Shown here piece by piece: positions 45,616 through 57,615 of a stretch of DNA of 64,000 bases. The first letter of the stretch is position 1; each line of letters starts with the position of its first letter. The stretch is from Reticulascus tulasneorum (Eukaryota > Ascomycota > Sordariomycetes > Glomerellales > Reticulascaceae). The translations under genes were made by a program, and so were the position numbers. Below the pieces are notes generated by a model, which did not search any database, was not told the DNA's origin, and was given only the letters and a program-made list of their open reading frames with translations. The DNA lies in the NCBI GenBank assembly GCA_001557505.1, contig LSAX01000001.1:3720001-3784000 (forward strand). Direction: 5' to 3'.

Positions 45616-46739
45616 GGATAGTAATAGTCCCCCAAGCCCGACTGCTTCATTAGTGATTGCTAGTTTACCCAGCGCTCGCAGCGTGGTGCCACTATTCCTC
45701 CTGCTCCGTATCGTATGCGGCAGCCACAAGTATCCTGCTGAGACAATGACAGACAACACCCATCCACACTAGTCCAGTTATACCCCAGACTTTTAGGCCC
45801 TCGGTTTCGACCTGACACCTTACGTAGTAGGTAGGTTGTTTATTTCGAGTCGCTCCAAGGTGTCAGAAGGCGCACTAGGCTTCCCTGGTTTTCTCCCCTC
45901 CCCAACCCAAAGAGCCAGAGATAGACCACACACCCGCGCTAATGTACCTGGCATAGCCTCTTGATCACCTTTCTCCGACGTGACTGGGTCTCTGGATCCT
46001 CACCGCGCGCGCCGTACCCGTGGGGGAGGGGCGAGAGATACGTACTTACTTGGCCGAAAGGGTCTTTGTTTACGAGGGATTACCAAGTTTTGCAGTATTG
46101 GACCCGAAGCGCCTCTTCCTTTCTTACGATGCTTGCACGCCAAAAATCCGCACCGAGGCTCGCTAAAGCTTGCTGATCGACCGGGTCACCCACGTAGTTC
46201 AGATCTCAAGATCTCAGGGAATGTCACTTGTTGCGATAGACGGGGTCGAGTTTTATGGTTTAAGGTCATGTTCACATTTGGTGGATATGTTTGCTGCCTA
46301 AGTAGCTACAAGAAGACTCAAAATATGGAAGCATTGTCGTGCGTCGTCGTATGTCGAAGAACTACTCATTAGGCTTTGCATCCCATTAGAACCACCGAGC
46401 TTGCTTGCTTGCCTTCCTGGCCTGCTGTCATTTGTAGATGCCGTCGTGGTGGTCATTCGTGAAGCCCATCTCGCTCTCTCTCGCGCTCGCTCTCCTGCTC
46501 ATCATATTCTGCAATACCAATCGTCATCATAAAACAAGGTCGTCTGATCTCATCCCAACCCATCCATCAATCCATCCATTCGTGGATGTTCCTTTCCCGT
46601 CGTCGTGAGACGTCTCGTCAATTTGTGACTTGCCCTCCCATCAGACCAATGCTTGCTCTTCAAGCAATAAACATCTGCCGTTCCAGCGAGGAACAGATGC
46701 CGATGTGCCAGACCCAAAGGAAATCAACGCACCAGCGCG

Positions 46740-46765
46740 CACACACACACACACATGCGCACACA
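46740..46765. repeat. (CA)n microsatellite
   Basis: Two CA tracts separated by TGCG, in the gene-free region. Confidence 0.85.
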
Positions 46766-47321
46766 CCCCAAGGTCATGTCCCTGTGAGACCTACTGCCCA
46801 GCTTCCCAGCTTTGCCCCTCTTTGTCCCATGACACACATTCTCCGCCATCATTGTACAAAGAAATGTAGCTGGCGCTGGAAGCCTAGCCGTCCCGTTTCC
46901 CTCCTCCACGCCTGTGTCGCCCCACCTCACGCCTCGCTCTGGAGGAAATAAGTCGAGCAGTAGATATCAGACTAGACAGATGAAACAATTCCAAAATAAA
47001 TCACACACAAAATAGTCAAAATGCTCGCTTGCTTGCTAGTTGCACCGGAAAGGGCTGCCGAAATAAGTTGGATATCCGTGGAGGGATTCGGTGAAGATTC
47101 GTAGGAAAGAAATTGTTTGGTGCGTGAGCAACAATGTCTGGGTGCGCGGGAGCGGCGTTCAAGTGTATGAGGTGGCTCAAAAGGTTGTAAAAGTAAGTAA
47201 GGAGAAGTCGTAAATGTCCCGTAAAATTTGAAAATCGCTTGCTTGCTTGCTTCAAAAACCAAAAGTAAAATAGAAAAGGATTGAGTCGTGATTCTTTCGT
47301 TTTGCTCATTTTCATGATTCA

Positions 47322-49219
47322 TCAAGGTCTCGCCTCATTGCATTGCTGCTGTTCGTTCTGCGCGTTGTTGCACTCGGCAACCATTTTCGCAAAGTTCCGG
47401 ACCACTTCGGTTGGGATCTGGTCCCAAAGCAAAGATCGTGTGTACACTTCGGCTGCTGATTGCTTGTTGTTGCCTCGCATTGCTGCTAGAGCATCCCCAA
47501 GATTTCGGCGTCCCTGGCTGGTGGATTGTTTAGGATGATTGTGTGTGAAGTCTTGCGAGTTGACACCGTTGTACTGGGCAGCCGACAAGCCGAAGAGCTG
47601 CTCATTTGCCTGCTCTTCCGTTGGTTGCGTGAGGGAGTTCCCCAGTTGACCCAGCATGGACGGCGCCACACCAGTCATAGAGGTATCGGCCATCGCGATT
47701 GCCGGGGCGTTGACCCAGCTGGCACCCGAAGGTTGAGGAGCGGCGGCTTGCATGCTGGATGACGCCTGTCCGACTCCGGCATCCTTGAAGACGTTCTCGA
47801 GTAATGTTGCCGCTTCAGCTCGGACATCCTCTGATACTCGAGGAATGCTTGGGGTAGACCGGCTTGACAGGACGAATGCGCCGACAAGGAAGAGCATGAA
47901 TAGGATGCCACCTTGGGAACCAGACTTTTCGACATCGGCAGGGAAGGAAATATCCGCCTTCTTCGCCGGGACCATCTGGAGTTCTTGCTTGATTTCGGGT
48001 TCGACGGTGTAGTCGTTCAGGTAGCCCACGTTGTCCCAAGTGCTAGTCATGGTCATGCCATCCATGTCTTCGTAGCCCGTGGCGAAAGCATTCGATCCCG
48101 GAACAGGCGCAGACATAGCTGCTCCCTCGAGTCGTTGAACGTGATCGGTAAGGACGCTGACCTTCTTGCGCAGCTCTCCGGTCTCGATGGTGTGGGATCG
48201 GATCATCTCCTCCTTCTCCAAGGTGAGCGACTCGACATATTCCTGGTAGGATTGCTTTTCTCGGAGCAGTTGCTCCATCCTGTCCTTGATCTCTGAGACC
48301 TCCTCTTCCAGGTCGCTGATCACGGCAGTGTATTGCTTCTTTTCGTCCTCTAGACGCTCAGTATGCTGCTTCTTCCGTTGCCTGGAGTCGAGCCTATGTA
48401 ATGTTAGTGTGCCTACCCACGCTAGAATGATTTCAGTACTTACGCGGCCTGTCGGTTCCTGAGCAGTCGTTTTTGTTGCTTGAGCTCTTTAATCTCTTGC
48501 TCGTCTGTGGACTGGGAAATGAGATGGTCGATGTTGTTGAGGTTTCGCTCGGCAGGGATGTCGAAGCGAGCGTTCTTCTTCCTGATGCCGTCGCCCCTTC
48601 GCAGGTCGTTGTGCGAGCGGATAGAGGGGCTTCCTGGTCGCATCTTCTTTGCCATAGATTCGCTCTGGCCAATCCAACTCTTCTGTGGCGACGTTGGGAT
48701 AGACTGGTTGCCGGAGCTGATGGAAGCGAACATGTTGACCTGACCGGTTGGGTTGCTGAAGGGCGTTTGGCTGTGCATCGGGCGTTGGAAAACAGATGCG
48801 TTGTTGTCGTACTCTGCCGGCATCCCATCGTACTGCTGCAGTGGTGTGCAAGACCCGGACCCGTTGCTCAACGACCAGGCAGTGCCCTGGGGGGCGAAGG
48901 CTGTGGATTGGGAGTGCATGAAAGGGTTGGTGCTGTGCTGCTCGACAAACGGGTTGTTGGATGGAACCGATTGCATGTCGACCGATTGCCAATCCTCGGT
49001 TTTTGGTGAGAATAATGAGTTTCCAACTGCGAACGAGTCCCTCCTGCTGTCGGCCATGGGGGGCGACATCTCCAGGCCCGAGTCGAGTGCGCTGTGGTCA
49101 AGAATGTTGTCGTCTAGAATGCCTCCGTCGTCCTCCTCGTAGTACTTCTGTGCATGACTTGTGTCGACGGTCAAGGGCGTCGCTCTGTAGTAGGACTGCA
49201 TTTGGTATGCTGATACCAT
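47322..49219 (-). CDS. bZIP transcription factor with a predicted transmembrane segment
   Basis: Exons (minus) 49219-48444 and 48393-47322, intron 49 nt, 615 aa. The N-terminal ~225 residues are acidic and Gln/Ser/Pro-rich, as in activation domains. The basic region KQQKRLLRNRQAALDSRQRK (~245-268) carries the bZIP signature N-x2-A-A-x2-S-R, rebuilt across the intron, and is followed by a long coiled coil to ~residue 348. At ~419-436 lies an uncharged hydrophobic run GGILFMLFLVGAFVLSS, just after PEIKQELQ, which contains a SUMO-type IKQE. The ~180-residue tail holds LWDQIPTEVVRNFAKMVAEC. Order of domains (activation, bZIP, single TM, tail) recalls ATF6/CREB3 factors held in the ER. It may belong to the filamentous-fungal ZIF1/MBZ1 group, which I cannot confirm here. 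No ER signal peptide is needed for this topology. Confidence 0.85.
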
Positions 49220-50758
49220 TGCCAGTTCGCTCTATACCGTAGTCTGGCCGGACTGTGTGCTGCTGCTGATAATTTTGGTTTGTGCAAGAGACCGAGTGCC
49301 CTGATCTTTAAGTGTGTTAGTGGGCGATGGCGGTGAGCAGGAATTCCCGGATTCTCCAGGGTTTATTTTTGGGAAGAGTGAGATGCTGTGGGGGTGGCAC
49401 TCTGCTGCATACGGAGCGAGGAGCGTGGATGGCGGTGGGCAGGATGAGATCTGACTCTCTACCAGGCTTCTGTTTTGTGTTTGAAGGCACTGCCAACGTC
49501 GTATCGCCTTTCGGAAGTTGCGATGATGGCTGAGGGTTGGAGGAGGGCAATGATTAAGACGGGGAGGGGAACGAAAGACCGAAGCGGGCAGAAGAAGGAT
49601 AAGAAGTGTGATAAGAGAGGTTGGTGGGGATGGGACGGGTTGAGCGGGAGGGAGGTCGGAAAGTTTTAAAGGCAGTGCGTGGTAACCAAGTAACTTAAAC
49701 GGGCGCGGGAAATACACTCACAAGCTGTTGGGTAGTTTGTTCTCTCTCGCTCTGTGTCTGTGGCTCTCTCTCTTTCGTTCTCGCCTCCTCTCGCGTGATA
49801 CGGTGCAATGCACTCCAGATCTTGTGCCTTGAAGTCAAGCGCAGGCGGCGGGGAGAAGGGGGGGAGGGAGGGGGTGCAGAGTAGTCTAGTATGTGTAATA
49901 GGGTAGGTAGTAGAGTAGATGGTGCTAGGAATAGGTGATGGAACAACAATAAACACTTTATGTTGCAACCTTGCGGGCCAAGCAGGAAGTCAAGACTGGG
50001 TTGGTGTGTGTGGGAGGCGATGATATTTGTAGACCTGGAGGAGAGCCTGCCTTGGTTTTGTAACTTTTGGAGGACGCGCAGCACTTCTGGTGTGAAACTG
50101 GGCCGGAGGTACTTGGCTGATGTACGGTGGGATACCAAAATACTTGTGAATAATACGGTGGGAACTGGATGGGGGTGGGAAGAGGTCAGGCTGGTCATTG
50201 CTAGTGGGGAAGCAGGACGAACGAACGGCCATCCTTGGAACTGAGGAGGAGAGAGAGCGCGCCAGCCTGTGAGCCTGTGGGAGAAGGGCAAGCGGGTGGG
50301 ATGTGGTGTGGGTGATGGTTTGTGTGGGTGGGAGGGTGTGCAGTGAGCGAAAATGGATTCATCATGATGCCAAGATGGGGCCGACGGTCGTCAAAGTCGC
50401 CTCTGTTGCTTCTGCTCCCCATTCCTTCTTTTGAATCCCACCCCGGGAGCTCGTCTCTTCCCGGCGTTGCACCCGAGGCAGAAAGTGACAAGAGGAGAGT
50501 TTTTTTTGACGGGTATGGAGACGACTTTGCTTGAGACCCAAAGCGCTTGGGACCAAGAGACAGGCATGATTGACCGGGGGGTTGATTCAAGGTTCTTTAG
50601 ACCGCCTCCATTCGGGTTTGTCTTTTTGGTACTCGCCCTTTCTCCACGCGTATGTATGTCTGTTCATACACCACACAAACGAATTTTGGTTTCGAGGGGA
50701 CATGAGGGGGGGGGGCTCACTCCCTGTTGTTCCTCGGTATAACCTCCATTTACAGACC

Positions 50759-50788
50759 CAGAGAGAGAGCGAGAGAGAGAGAGAGAGT
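50759..50788. repeat. (GA)n microsatellite
   Basis: GA repeat with one C interruption, about 1.5 kb upstream of the bZIP start. On the bZIP sense strand it reads as a CT tract. Confidence 0.85.
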
Positions 50789-53700
50789 GGTCTGGACATG
50801 GTGGAAACCCCACGCCTGCCGATGGCCCTCCGAGTGGACTCGTCCCTCGGTGCCTCCTGACTCTGGCTGTCACTGGACGACCTGAGATTCACTGAGGAGA
50901 TTCACCCAGCGAATGAGGTCAGCGAAGTCAATGACCAGACATTCTGGGTCCCTTGTCTCGAAGTGGCTTGTCGTGGGCGGACGGGGGTGTTCCCGGAACA
51001 AGGGCAAGGGGAGGGCTCGGCCGCAAGCGAGCGAGCGAGGGAGAAAAAAATAGACAAGCGCGGGATCGGAAGAGAAAGTGGAAGGGCCAGACGGGCAGGG
51101 GGTTTCGATCGTTGGATCGAATAGAAGGTCAAAACCCACTGGAACGAACGACAGCCCTGCAGTAGGTTGGGCACCGACGACCATGATGACCCTCGATACC
51201 TAAACCCGAGTGATCTGATCTTTCTTACACACTTATGTAGGTACCTTGCCCGGCTTGCTGACCCTGACTTTGACCTGTAACATTGCCCAAGTTAGGTCGC
51301 TATCCTTCTTCCCCGTCCATCCAGGGGGGAGCCTAAGACCGAGCCTCTGTGGTCCTTCGCAGTAGTTGTCATATTGCCCCATCAGCACCTCACCTTTACG
51401 GCATCCACTAACAGCCACTGTCTCTCATTCCGGGTTTCTTATTGCTCAGTGCCCTGCCATACATGGTGAGTGGGGTGAAGAGACCCTCTGCAACTAATTA
51501 CAGAGTACAATGCCATTGTCTGGAAGTAGGTACCGTTCCCCCACAGGAGCGCTGACCTAACAGCTTCGCGTGATTGCAAGCCCATACCATCCACTCATAC
51601 AGTGTACATCTGTACGTGCGCAGTATTACCCGCAAGAGGGCGATCGCACCGACCGACCAACCATTCAATAGGTAACTGATCGGGACGATGAATCATGCTT
51701 ATAGCACTCCGTCCACACTGGTCAGGCGAGAGATTGAATCACCCAGAGGCACTGGTGATAGGGCCTTGGAAGACATCAGGAGGACATTTGATCAGACAGA
51801 CATTTCGCGGATACTATCCGACTCCAATGAACTCATCTCTGCCTATCTAGTAACCTACTGCCAATGTGCTTGTGCCATAGCGGCTGGCAGGTTCGATACA
51901 TGGACCACTCCACTAAAACCGTCGACAGATACTTACCCTCCTCTCTTTGGGTTCGGGGGGATCGATCGGCCCGGGGACAAAATTATTGATCCACGAAGCC
52001 TGAGCATATCCCAACATGCCCGGGGGAGTCAAGGTCACAGTTGACCGACTTCGCGAAAAAGACGGTGGCTGGGAACCGAGTCGCGAAGCAAGCCCCCATC
52101 TCTACGCTGAGACCCAACCAGGAAAGTCACCTCACCTCAGGCTGATATCACAGCTCCACTGTGCTTCATGGCCGCATATAGGTCGGCCACCTTCTCTGCT
52201 CTTGCTCACCATCTCGGTCTTTTGTTTTGACCGTGTGCTTTCCTGGTTTCTCGCATTATGTACGGAGTATGCCCCATCACAACGCGTGCGCGTCGCTCAG
52301 GCACGAAAAGGTTACCCTCCCTTGGTTGCCCATCACAGACAGCCCTAGAAGAGGAGGGCTCGAGGGCGTCGCGGAGTCGCGGCATGGCCCTCGCCCATTC
52401 AGCGGGCATGTTTTCTTTCATGCGCGACTTCACCTCCACCACGCCCGACCAGGATTTTCCGACGGCGCAAACCCGGGGAGATAGCTGCTCTTTCTTCCAG
52501 TGGAGGGAGGCCCGTTACGAGACCCGTTATGGAGCGCATCGCCTGCTCGCCAATCACCCAAAACGAGGCGGGCAAGCTTGCTACAGAGCACCTTTGAGCC
52601 GCCGCTCCCGGAGAACCCAACCTTATTAATGGCTTTTGAGATCTGATGCCCGGCAGCGACAGTCGTTCCAGGCTTCTGATTTGCTTCCGCACTCCAAACC
52701 ACCGCCTTGACCTCATTCCAGTGGAATAGCTTCAACCATCCCTTGAGCCAATGCCTCCACCGAACCTGTCTGTACGGGTGCTTGCCCAAAACACCCCGTA
52801 GCCTTGTCACACCACCATATTGACATGCATGAACGAGAGGGTTCAAGTTGACCTGAACTTGGAAAAGCCCGTTGGTCACGAATATGGTCGATGGTAGGAT
52901 GTCGTCCTGACCTCATCATTTCCTCTTAGGGACCTCGGGTCTGACCCCCAACTCCTACCCAAACATTGTTGCCCAACTTACCCGAATCGGTGATCGATTG
53001 GATACCAGCGACCACGATGGCTATTTCCTACACAATCCTCAACTGGGTTCCTTTCAAATACGGATCAATGATCCGTCGTCTGGTTCCAAGCCACACTCGT
53101 GTTCCAGACCACCAAGTCGCAGCCCCCAACTCGGCAATTGAAGATGTCCAATCGCCATGCTCTGACCTCATCGGTGGATGAACTTCTAAGCATTCAGGGA
53201 ACCGCTTGCCTCGAGTTGCCTAGCTCAAGCGTCAAGTCACGACGTCTGTCGGCCGTTCAAATTCCTCGCACCTCGCGGTTTTGCCGGAAACCGATTCTCA
53301 GAACAAGGTCCAACGCTGGACCAGAATACATATATCTCATATGGCACTTTTTGATATTGAGATGTGACAGGGCTGATCCTGGCGGGGCATCTGAAGTTTC
53401 TTGGCCCCTGTTCCCTGACAACTCGAGCTAGTCCCAAGCCCAGCCTTCCAAAATGAGAATCCCGGCGAGGATCCCTAGACACGAAAAACCTCTGAGAGAC
53501 GGGACCCCCGCGCGACTTGTCTGTTTCACGAAATGCTTTGATCGGAACAACAATACGCGGCTGGGTTGGATCGAATCCCGGTTCGCGCAAACGCTCAGGA
53601 GAGAGGCATATCCCGGCGGGTTTCTGACTCAATGACATAACGCTTCTGAACTTTGTCGGTGAAGATGGAATCAAACCCCCCACCTCCAAGAGATTTCAAG

Positions 53701-56344
53701 TCCCGGGATCCACACCGGAGCAATTGGTGACTTCTTTCACTGGTGCCTTCAGCATCTCCGAGGCCCGAAATTGGACTCCAAGCGATGGATCCGCAGTCCA
53801 CAGCCTGCTTCAATGGGTCGATGGAGCAATGGAGTAATCCGCAGTTCCCGCAGTTTACAAAATATACAGCCACCACTGGCTGGGACGTCATCGAAGCTTG
53901 GGCTTCCTACCGGATCGCCGAGAAAAGGTTTGGTGGGTGCCTGTATCCATCGTAAAGATCGCCTCGTTCTGATATTGGCTGGCTGAATCTTGGGTCTTGC
54001 GGTTCCTGCTTCTTCTCCTGCATCCCGGTGGTCGGTTTGCAAACTTTGAGGACTAAGGACACGCCTCGAAGGTTGGGGTGAGCAAGGATGTGGAAAAATT
54101 CCTGGCCGAAGTGAGGGCGACGCAATGGCGGTGAACACGGCAGGGCTCACCTTTTCCATCCCGTTCGAGCTCAGCCATGTCTCACCTGCTCATGACAGCC
54201 ATCAGTCAAAAACGTGTCCCCGACATCTTTGCTACCAGCCAAAGCTGGCCCCCAGGTATTGATCGGGCTCCATTTGGCATGTCCCAACAACTGCCGCCTG
54301 TGTTCGGTTTCTCAGCAAACCTAATATGAGGCCGCGCAACTACATTGGCATTCGCGTTGTAGATCCGGGAGTGCGAGCACACATGCATACACACTATTTG
54401 GATCCCGATCCAATCCAGGGCAAATCGGGCAGGCATTTCGGCATGCATACCGGGGGATGCCTCATGCCACGGATAGCTGCATCAGCATGCTGTATACGCG
54501 ATGCACAGCCGGTGAAACATCAAAACATCAAACCATGATATCATGTACATATGTACAAGACCTCAGCATAAGCATTGTTGCCGCGAGCTCTTAGTGCGTC
54601 TTTCGCTCGCTCGCTCGCCTTGCCAGCCCGGCTGCGACGAGAAACCCAGCCAGTTGGGATGCCCATTGTCCAGGAAAAGCAATCACCCCAAATTTCCCCA
54701 GCCCGTTCCCATCAGTCGCTTTCTTCTTCCTCTGAACCTCTTGACTCACCAGATCCTGCCCGAAAGGTTGGGCATATTTGCTTCTTCGTCCCACTTTTTG
54801 TCTAGTCCCATCCCCGTCCGCTCCTGATCCGAGTTGGCGGTGAAGGGAAAGGATTTTCCCAACCTTTCCATTTCGGGTTCCTGCCTGGGTGTTTTTATAG
54901 AATTGCTAACTGGAAACAGGTTGTTTTGGATTCTTTTCATCCATTCTCAGCCACTCGTCTTGTTGTTTGACGGTCATCTGAAACGGATTGGTTGTACATA
55001 CAGTCTCCCAGCCCAGAGTCTCTGCTTTTTGTTTGCTACCCTGATCCATACGCCGCCTTCGCCTCCACTTATCGTACGACTCCAAGACTACGATGAGATA
55101 TCAATGACAAGCCGATCCCCTACGCCGTACTCTAAAATAGCGTCTAGCGGACCTTGTCTTTGAACTTGGCGTGTAATTAGCATCTGGATGATCTTCACCT
55201 GACAGATCCAAATGTGGATCGAAGTATAGTCTCAGTACCAAGACAGCGGCAGGTTTTACGAGGTGTATACCAACGTCATGTGTAATCCTGCTGATGTTGG
55301 TATAGGCTTTTTTCGTCCTTGAGTCAAGCCTGACCTAGTACAGTGCCAGTTCCTTGGATCTTGCAAAAGTTTGCTTCTTCCCGTCGCCCTCTAGTAGAAA
55401 CAGTCTTGCGGCCGGGACTTGCGCCGGCCTGCAAGTCTTGGAGGCAAACGACTTTCTGTCACTTATGATGCTATTTGCTTGCGGTTTCGGAGAGTAATGA
55501 CGCAGGTTGATCACAATGCTTTGCAAGACCTAATTATGAGTTGCTGCTCCTTGGAGCGCAAGGAGACGATGCAGCGGGCTGATTGAGTAAGGCATATGCA
55601 ACTGCGTGCGAGGCTGGATAGTCGCATAAGATAAATGATGTATTTGGCCCCAAGCAGTTATCATCTTCTTGGGTCTTTCTCCTATCGCGACATTAGGCAT
55701 CATCTACGTCGCCGATTTGTAGAAGCTGAAGTTAAACCAAAGTTTACCTCTGTAGTCAATAGAACTCTCCATCGAGGACCTGACTGGATCCATGGAACTG
55801 CTTATATGTCCAAAATGGCTTGCTCGTGCGCTCTTCTACTTCTAATCTCCTCGTCTAGACCATCGAAGCTGAAGCCTCCTGCGGAGGGATTAGTGATCCT
55901 GATCGAGCGTGTACTAATTCCACTTAAAGCTGGACCGGGGGTGGCGATCTTCTAATCGGCCGCGCCTGACAAAGCCCCGGACATTTTACTGTTGCCGGAT
56001 CCTGCCACATGGTTCCTCCGTATATGTACTGGACCACGATCCGGAGCCAATCCCTCAACCGCAACCTGCTCCGCTGCGTCATGCTGTGGTCAGCTCCAAT
56101 ATCCACGCCGTCCACGGGGCTTACGAGAGAAAAATGTCCGCGGCACAATCACTGCAGGGCATCTAATCTGCAATTGCAAATGAGTTACCAAGTTCGTGCT
56201 GTATGTCGTGCACCACCACATCATCAGCTTGGCGGGATGGGAGGGCCGCCCCCTCATTCCTCCGGCTTGGTGTCGCCCGACACCACTTGAGACAGAAACG
56301 CGATTCACCCGTCTTGATCACCAAAGATCTGTTCACTGCGTACG

Positions 56345-56352
56345 TATATATA
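56345..56352 (+). promoter_or_regulatory. TATA box of the DUF3237 gene
   Basis: TATATATA followed by GGG, 110 bp upstream of the ATG at 56462. Position and sequence fit a core promoter. Confidence 0.45.
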
Positions 56353-56461
56353 GGGAATGACTCTGTTGAAATCTCGAATATCTGAAGTATCACCGTACTG
56401 CAGTCTCTCCAGGTCTCGAAACTCGTGTCGTTAGGAACACTACGCAAAAGCTACTATCAGA

Positions 56462-57182
56462 ATGGCGAACTTTCCCAAGCTCATCCCCGCTTTCACGGCT
56501 CAGGTAATATACTATTCACTACCTTGTTAAAACGTTCACCGGGCTACACGATAGTCTCAACATCCGCTGCAACACGCCCTCCTTCAGACTAGCTAACGTC
56601 GTAAAGATCCAAATTAACGAACCCTCCGTGATTGGCAAAGTCGGCAGCGGCAACACCTTGGTTCATGTCCCTTTCGTCCCGAACTCGGGCTCCCTCGTCT
56701 CGGAGCCGAGCTACCCTCTGAAAGTCGACGCCTTCTTCAGCCATGGAGGCGACTTCATCCGCCACGATGTTGACGGCGAGCACGTGCGCCTTCAGGTCTC
56801 TTCCCTTGCGAAGGACAAGCGTTCCGGCGCTTTTATCCACTGGGAATACACTGGGACGGTCTCTGCCACAGGTGCCGCAGGGAAGGTGCTTACCGGGCAT
56901 CCAGATGCAGCGACTTCGGATTTTGGGGAAATTTGTAAGTTGTCTCTGTCATTACAACAGGAAAATGAGGCTGGACAAGGGGGTTAGCTTGGAAGTGGGA
57001 GTGGTGCATGCCTTGGTGAGCAGGATTCCGCTAACAGATTAGTCACCATCATCAAGTTCGAGACTGGCAGTGAGGAGTTGAAGGGCCTAGGTTCAAAAGT
57101 GTATGTTGGGTCTGGCCGGTTCATAGTTGAGAAGGGCAAGCCGACTATTGTGGAGTACAAAATCAGCGAGGTGAGCAACTAA
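56462..57182 (+). CDS. DUF3237-domain protein
   Basis: Small beta-barrel protein of unknown activity. Exons 56462-56503, 56607-56934, 57043-57182; introns 103 and 108 nt; 169 aa, typical for the family. Visible family features: VHVPFVPNSGSLVSEP, then FFSHGGDFIRHDVDGEHVRLQVSSL (the GGD..R.D.DG motif), GAFIHWEYTGTVSATG and a C-terminal strand GRFIVEKGKPTIVEYKISEV. An alternative last intron at 57171 (GTGAGC...AATAG) would change only the final few residues. It stands alone in a gene-poor stretch with no pathway neighbours, so its substrate cannot be guessed from context. Confidence 0.75.
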
Positions 57183-57615
57183 GTGAGAGCGGAGGTGTTA
57201 AAATGAGTGGAATAGCAAGTCTAGATCAATGAAATGCAGTGGTCAGCAGTCACAATGAGAGGCTTCGGCCATTCAGTGGGGAATCTTAATTGCCTACGGA
57301 ATTCATTAATGATTCCCTTGATGCAAATTTTCATCCCCTTTATGTATTGTCCTGCAAGATCTTGATGCCGATCCTAGAGCAAACCGAAACTCCGTGTATG
57401 CAACCTGATCTCATAGTTTGGTTGCTGCAAATGCATTGTAGTCCTAGACTCTGACATGATTGCGGCGTGCTGTCCATTCTTTCATTTCCATTGCGGTCGT
57501 TAGCTTCTGCGGCAGGTTCTACAGAGTCCAACCGGGATACTGAGGCCGATACTAGGTACCCATCTTCTGCCTATAGTGCCTCGGCAACCTGTAGCCAATC
57601 TGGTCTGAGGGCTGC
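57183..57615. other. Convergent intergenic region
   Basis: About 430 bp between the DUF3237 and MOB stop codons. Nothing recognised. Confidence 0.5.

Larger units (their letters stand above)
43053..47321. other. 4.3 kb gene-free region downstream of the bZIP gene
   Basis: Only short frames without recognisable motifs. Simple sequence: AGCGT in three tandem copies (45601-45615), (GCTT)n at about 46399-46412 and 47237-47252, and (CA)n at 46740-46765. It should include the SEL1-gene 3' UTR and the bZIP 3' UTR. No transposon reading frame or terminal repeat was found. Confidence 0.5.
49220..56461. other. 7.2 kb gene-free region upstream of the bZIP gene
   Basis: The first 1.6 kb upstream of the bZIP start is rich in CT/GA tracts (for example 49736-49800 and the GA array at 50759-50788) and includes G runs, suggesting a long leader and promoter. 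From about 51.5 to 55.9 kb there are only short frames. Scattered short stretches near 53.24, 53.57 and 53.68 kb resemble tRNA T-arms without forming tRNAs. No transposase or reverse-transcriptase motif was recognised. Confidence 0.5.

Noticed and set aside
43053..47321. Transposon or retroelement relic
   Set aside because: No reverse transcriptase, integrase or transposase motif and no terminal repeats could be seen; only microsatellites.
51688..52044. 118-residue frame in the gene-poor stretch
   Set aside because: No signal peptide, domain or repeat pattern; similar lengths occur by chance here.
53637..53745. Possible minus-strand tRNA-Ser (TGA-like loop)
   Set aside because: An anticodon-loop-like TTGAAATC is present, but the acceptor and T stems do not pair, so I do not call a tRNA.
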